Origin: Hymenolepis diminuta
Lineage: Eukaryota; Platyhelminthes; Cestoda; Cyclophyllidea; Hymenolepididae
Direction: 5' to 3'
Assembly (NCBI GenBank): GCA_900708905.1
Contig: CAADRB010000017.1
Coordinates: forward strand, 1,640,251 to 1,704,250
Length of the DNA: 64,000 nucleotides
Part shown: positions 61,139-64,000 of the stretch, one piece after another
Layout: each line of letters starts with the position of its first letter
Position numbering within the stretch: position 1 is the stretch's first letter
Notes under the pieces: generated by a model
Database searches by the model: none
Told to the model about the DNA's origin: nothing
The model's input: only the letters and a program-made list of their open reading frames with translations
Made by a program: the position numbers and the translations under genes

Positions 61139-61463
61139 TGTAGCGGATGCTACATAAATAAACTTGAATGGTAAACCCCAGTAATCCTCTTAGAAGTTCA
61201 TACATACAACTAATCTCTAGCAGAGTCCTCTAGTATAAATTTACCCCAAAATTAGCTAGGCTATGCCAAAATTAGCAAGGACGAATGTATTGAATGGAGA
61301 GAGTTTATTGTTCAACTATGGCTCGGCGCCAAAAAGTTTAGTAAAACCTCTGCACGCACGTCCTCGCTTGCTACGCGATCGGTTACATACCTCATTTTCC
61401 AGAGTGCTCTAGCGCACGTGAGGTTCCCTTGATCAGCCTTGATAGCGTTGTGAGCTCCGCAAT
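61139..61463 (-). repeat. LTR/TRIM-like element, inverted second copy
   Basis: The reverse complement matches 17779-18131 at both ends and in several blocks. It begins near GCGGAGCTCACAACGCT and ends in the TGTAGC-ATCC-GCTACA hairpin (61139-61154 on the plus strand). It also keeps an AATAAA-type signal followed by CTCTCTCC. The two copies have diverged clearly, so neither insertion is recent. Confidence 0.58.
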
Positions 61464-62287
61464 AACTGTGATCCGCTAAGGGATAAGCATTTTAACTAAA
61501 AATTGACAGAGAATACAAAGAATTTATGCATACCAACAAGTGCTTGTATTTTTACCTGGACTTTCCAGTTTTATTTGCAATAGTTTTTAGCCATGGCAAT
61601 GGAAAAAATATTTGCGTGTTTTAATCTCGGGAAAGCATTTTAATAAGAATAGCAAACGAGTTAAATAAGGTATGAAACGGAAGGAGTGGTCTGGTAGAGT
61701 CTTACTATTGGAAGCATTGAATTTTTTATATTCTCACACGGAATAAACTTTGTAGTGAAATGTTCTGACGTTCAAACTTAATTATTTAACTTCTAGTTTC
61801 ATGGGTGAGACTGTGCCCTCGATATTCAGAGCCTTTTAAGCGATTGGTTTAATTCCTTAGTCGGTCATGCCACCTTGATTTATCTTGTACCGTTTGCAGG
61901 CAAAAGCAGGTAGATATGAACTCTATTAAAATATACTACAGTGACTATCTAAAGTAACTGCCCTGCACTAAAGTTACCATATATGGGCGTCGCTAACTAT
62001 AGGTACAAGTAGTAGATAACTGTTTTTTCTTGACGAATAATCCCATTTTTAACAAACTATTTCCTATTTTCACAATGTTGTGGATAAAATGTATTAAAAA
62101 TAGGCTCAACCTCGGGATAGGTCTGCACCATCACCAAACTTTTATTAAAATCCCAATTACCGAAATCGGGAGAATCTAATATTTCTTACACAAAGAACTG
62201 ATTTAAGTAGCTCAGTGCAGATATGAGGCTGATATTCGGTGGGAAAGGGGGTGCGGTTTGGATGCAGAATCTTAATAATAAATCTAG

Positions 62288-62551
62288 CCCACACTCACTG
62301 GAACATTCACCGCAAATAAAAGGCGTGAGAAAAGGGAAATAGTTTGCATGGACGCTCGACATCATTGTCTCTTTACAAACGCATGTGAGATGAGAGGACA
62401 CTGGCGGACGTACTATCACCGAAACGCGGACATTCCACAAACTGACAGAATTTCTTACTCTGTTGATGGCTGCTACAACGACTATGTGAAGGCGGTTACG
62501 AATTCATTTGAAAACATGCCACTCGGAACTTTAATGAAAAGGAATGATTAA
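62288..62551 (+). CDS. Possible isolated coding exon, unrecognised
   Basis: An open frame of 87 codons to TAA follows a possible AATCTAG acceptor. It reads PTLTGTFTANKRREKRE, then CEMRGHWRTYYHRNADIP and DGCYNDYVKAVTNSFENMP, ending KRND. The composition (Cys, Arg, Tyr, aromatic pairs) looks more protein-like than its surroundings. I recognise no family and found no upstream exon. It may be the last exon of an unseen gene or chance. Confidence 0.25.
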   Translation, partial: PTLTGTFTANKRREKREIVCMDARHHCLFTNACEMRGHWRTYYHRNADIPQTDRISYSVDGCYNDYVKAVTNSFENMPLGTLMKRND

Positions 62552-62639
62552 AACATTATTTATGGAAATTAAATGCGGATAACCTGATGATTTCAGAGTC
62601 CGGACACAATAGGGCTTTCATTCTCGACTTTCCCTCAAA

Positions 62640-62725
62640 GCTTCTTGGCATTGTTTAAATTGTTTCTGTCATCCCTTTTGTTTGGACGCTTTCCATGATT
62701 AAAAATTATGGAATGTCTTTTACTT
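62640..62725. repeat. Low-copy repeat with CTTTCC-CATGA core, copy 3
   Basis: TCATCCCTTTTGTTTGGACG CTTTCCATGATTAAA resembles the stretches at 22680 and 42200. Boundaries are unclear. Confidence 0.3.
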
Positions 62726-64000
62726 TACCATAGATAATAATAACACTGCCAGTTTGCGTCAGATAAAGTATCTCTGTCTAATTAAAATGAGAATGTTTGA
62801 TTTTTTTCTATGAAGTTTTTTTTGCCAGCGAAAATCATCGCAGCCAGTATCAACGTGAAGTTGATAAAAGTAAGATCTTAAATTGTTTTTAAGTGGTTAG
62901 GAGCCATCGTGGATAAAATTATAATGGGTGGATGGATGAAACACCAGTTCCTTAACTGAAAGTTGGCAGAGAAATTCGTCGTGCTAACTTATTGTGATCA
63001 AAATTAATGTTGCATTGGGCTCACGACACCAGCGAAGACGCAGTTTTTCATCACTTTCATTTCCTTACTTGGTCTTAGTCCTGACTGCATTTTCAAAAAA
63101 TATTAGAAACACGTTACCATAAGAAATAGAAGGCTAAATTTGTTGTGTTCATTGTGTAACTTTATTATTATGCTTTACTAAAATGAACGTTTTTTTATTT
63201 TGAAAGAAAATTCCAAAATCTGTGAACTTTAATAGGCAGTATCACAGTAAACTCGTGAGTAATGTTATATTAGACTTCACGTATTAACAGGAAAATGGTG
63301 GTACTATGATGAATATATTCAAGTTGCTATTTAATCGCCTTAAATTAAGTGGAATGATAAAAAGTGTTGTGTGAGCGTGTATTCAGTAAACTTGCAGCCG
63401 AAAGTGTAAAGCTTGCGTTTATTTTTATATTTGAATATTATACATTGGCTTTTACGCTGCTCTGAGCAGTTTTCAAATAAAGAACGTTAGATATTACAGC
63501 CACGTACAGGTCAAAGCAAGTTTGAACCACAACCTTAAACGCCGGTCTTTACATACTCACGTCAACCATAATTATGTAAGTGGCTAGCGAAATCTACATT
63601 GAAATCGACTTTCTCTAATTTGATGGATAATCTAAAACTTTCTCCAGTTTTACCAATCATCTGAAAAGATTTATACTTGTAGTAAACATGAATACAATGT
63701 GCTGTTTATTGTTGCTTTCAAAATTATCAGGCTATATGGGATGGCTAGGAGGTTTCAATAACTTGTCATTAATAAAATATTGTAAATTTGTCCAATAGCT
63801 TGAAAATAAGTGTACCAATGAGCCAAGAAATCAGCATACGATGAAGTTCGGAAACCAGATGTTCGAGTGCAAACAACTTCGGCGAAATTCAAGACCACAG
63901 GTACTGTAACGTAGTTCTGACTAGTTAAAGAAACCGCAGGCGAATGATTGTGAGTCAGTCAAAGTTGTTAAAATGCACGTCTGTAAAATCAGAGGTCGCA
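62726..64000. other. Right flank without a recognised gene
   Basis: Short frames only, none with domain character. No RNA gene is recognised. Confidence 0.4.

Overview
This window is eukaryotic and metazoan. It is AT-rich and gene-sparse. The genes are split by spliceosomal introns of about 35 to 2,600 bp with GT..AG (a few GC..AG) borders and mixed TAG/CAG acceptors. The gene set and the bimodal intron sizes (many of 65-90 bp beside many above 1 kb) fit a parasitic flatworm (cestode or trematode). That placement is an inference from gene style; no sequence search was possible. Most short open frames in the window are intronic or intergenic noise. The gene models below were built by joining exons whose phases agree and whose product aligns with a known family.

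Layout. (1) 1617-9424, plus strand: a decayed bestrophin copy. Its six exons are still recognisable, but exons 1-4 carry stops and frameshifts. (2) 11960-19290, plus strand: an intact bestrophin paralogue of 400 codons with the same six-exon, same-phase structure, so the two arose by tandem duplication of a genomic copy. (3) 20289-44696, minus strand: a 26-exon Mi-2/CHD3-4-5-type chromatin remodeller of 1,991 codons. It has two chromodomains, a complete SNF2 helicase core, Mi-2-specific C-terminal domains and a new-looking tail, but no PHD fingers. (4) 47477-54039, plus strand: a six-exon major-facilitator transporter of the SLC17/PHT4 type, 416 aa, divergently arranged with the CHD gene across a 2.8 kb spacer. 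(5) 54040-64000: no firm gene; repeats and one weak exon candidate.

Repeats: an LTR/TRIM-like element occurs at 17779-18131 (inside a bestrophin intron) and, inverted, at 61139-61463. There is a tRNA-derived SINE-like piece in a transporter intron, a degraded LINE reverse-transcriptase piece in a CHD intron, and several diverged low-copy families.

The most interesting structures are in the CHD gene. A run of short symmetric phase-1 exons (31619-34931) encodes an acidic linker; five of them begin with the same x-[AT]-[MVL]-[EA]-[VI]-[DE] pattern, so they look like duplicated, skippable cassettes. The C-terminal tail contains two copies of a KRII/TR-S/PP module and three motifs that look like SUMO-interacting motifs. 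A GC-AG intron interrupts the helicase core. The genes do not obviously form one pathway: bestrophin is a membrane anion channel, CHD a nuclear remodeller, and the transporter a membrane organic-anion/phosphate carrier.
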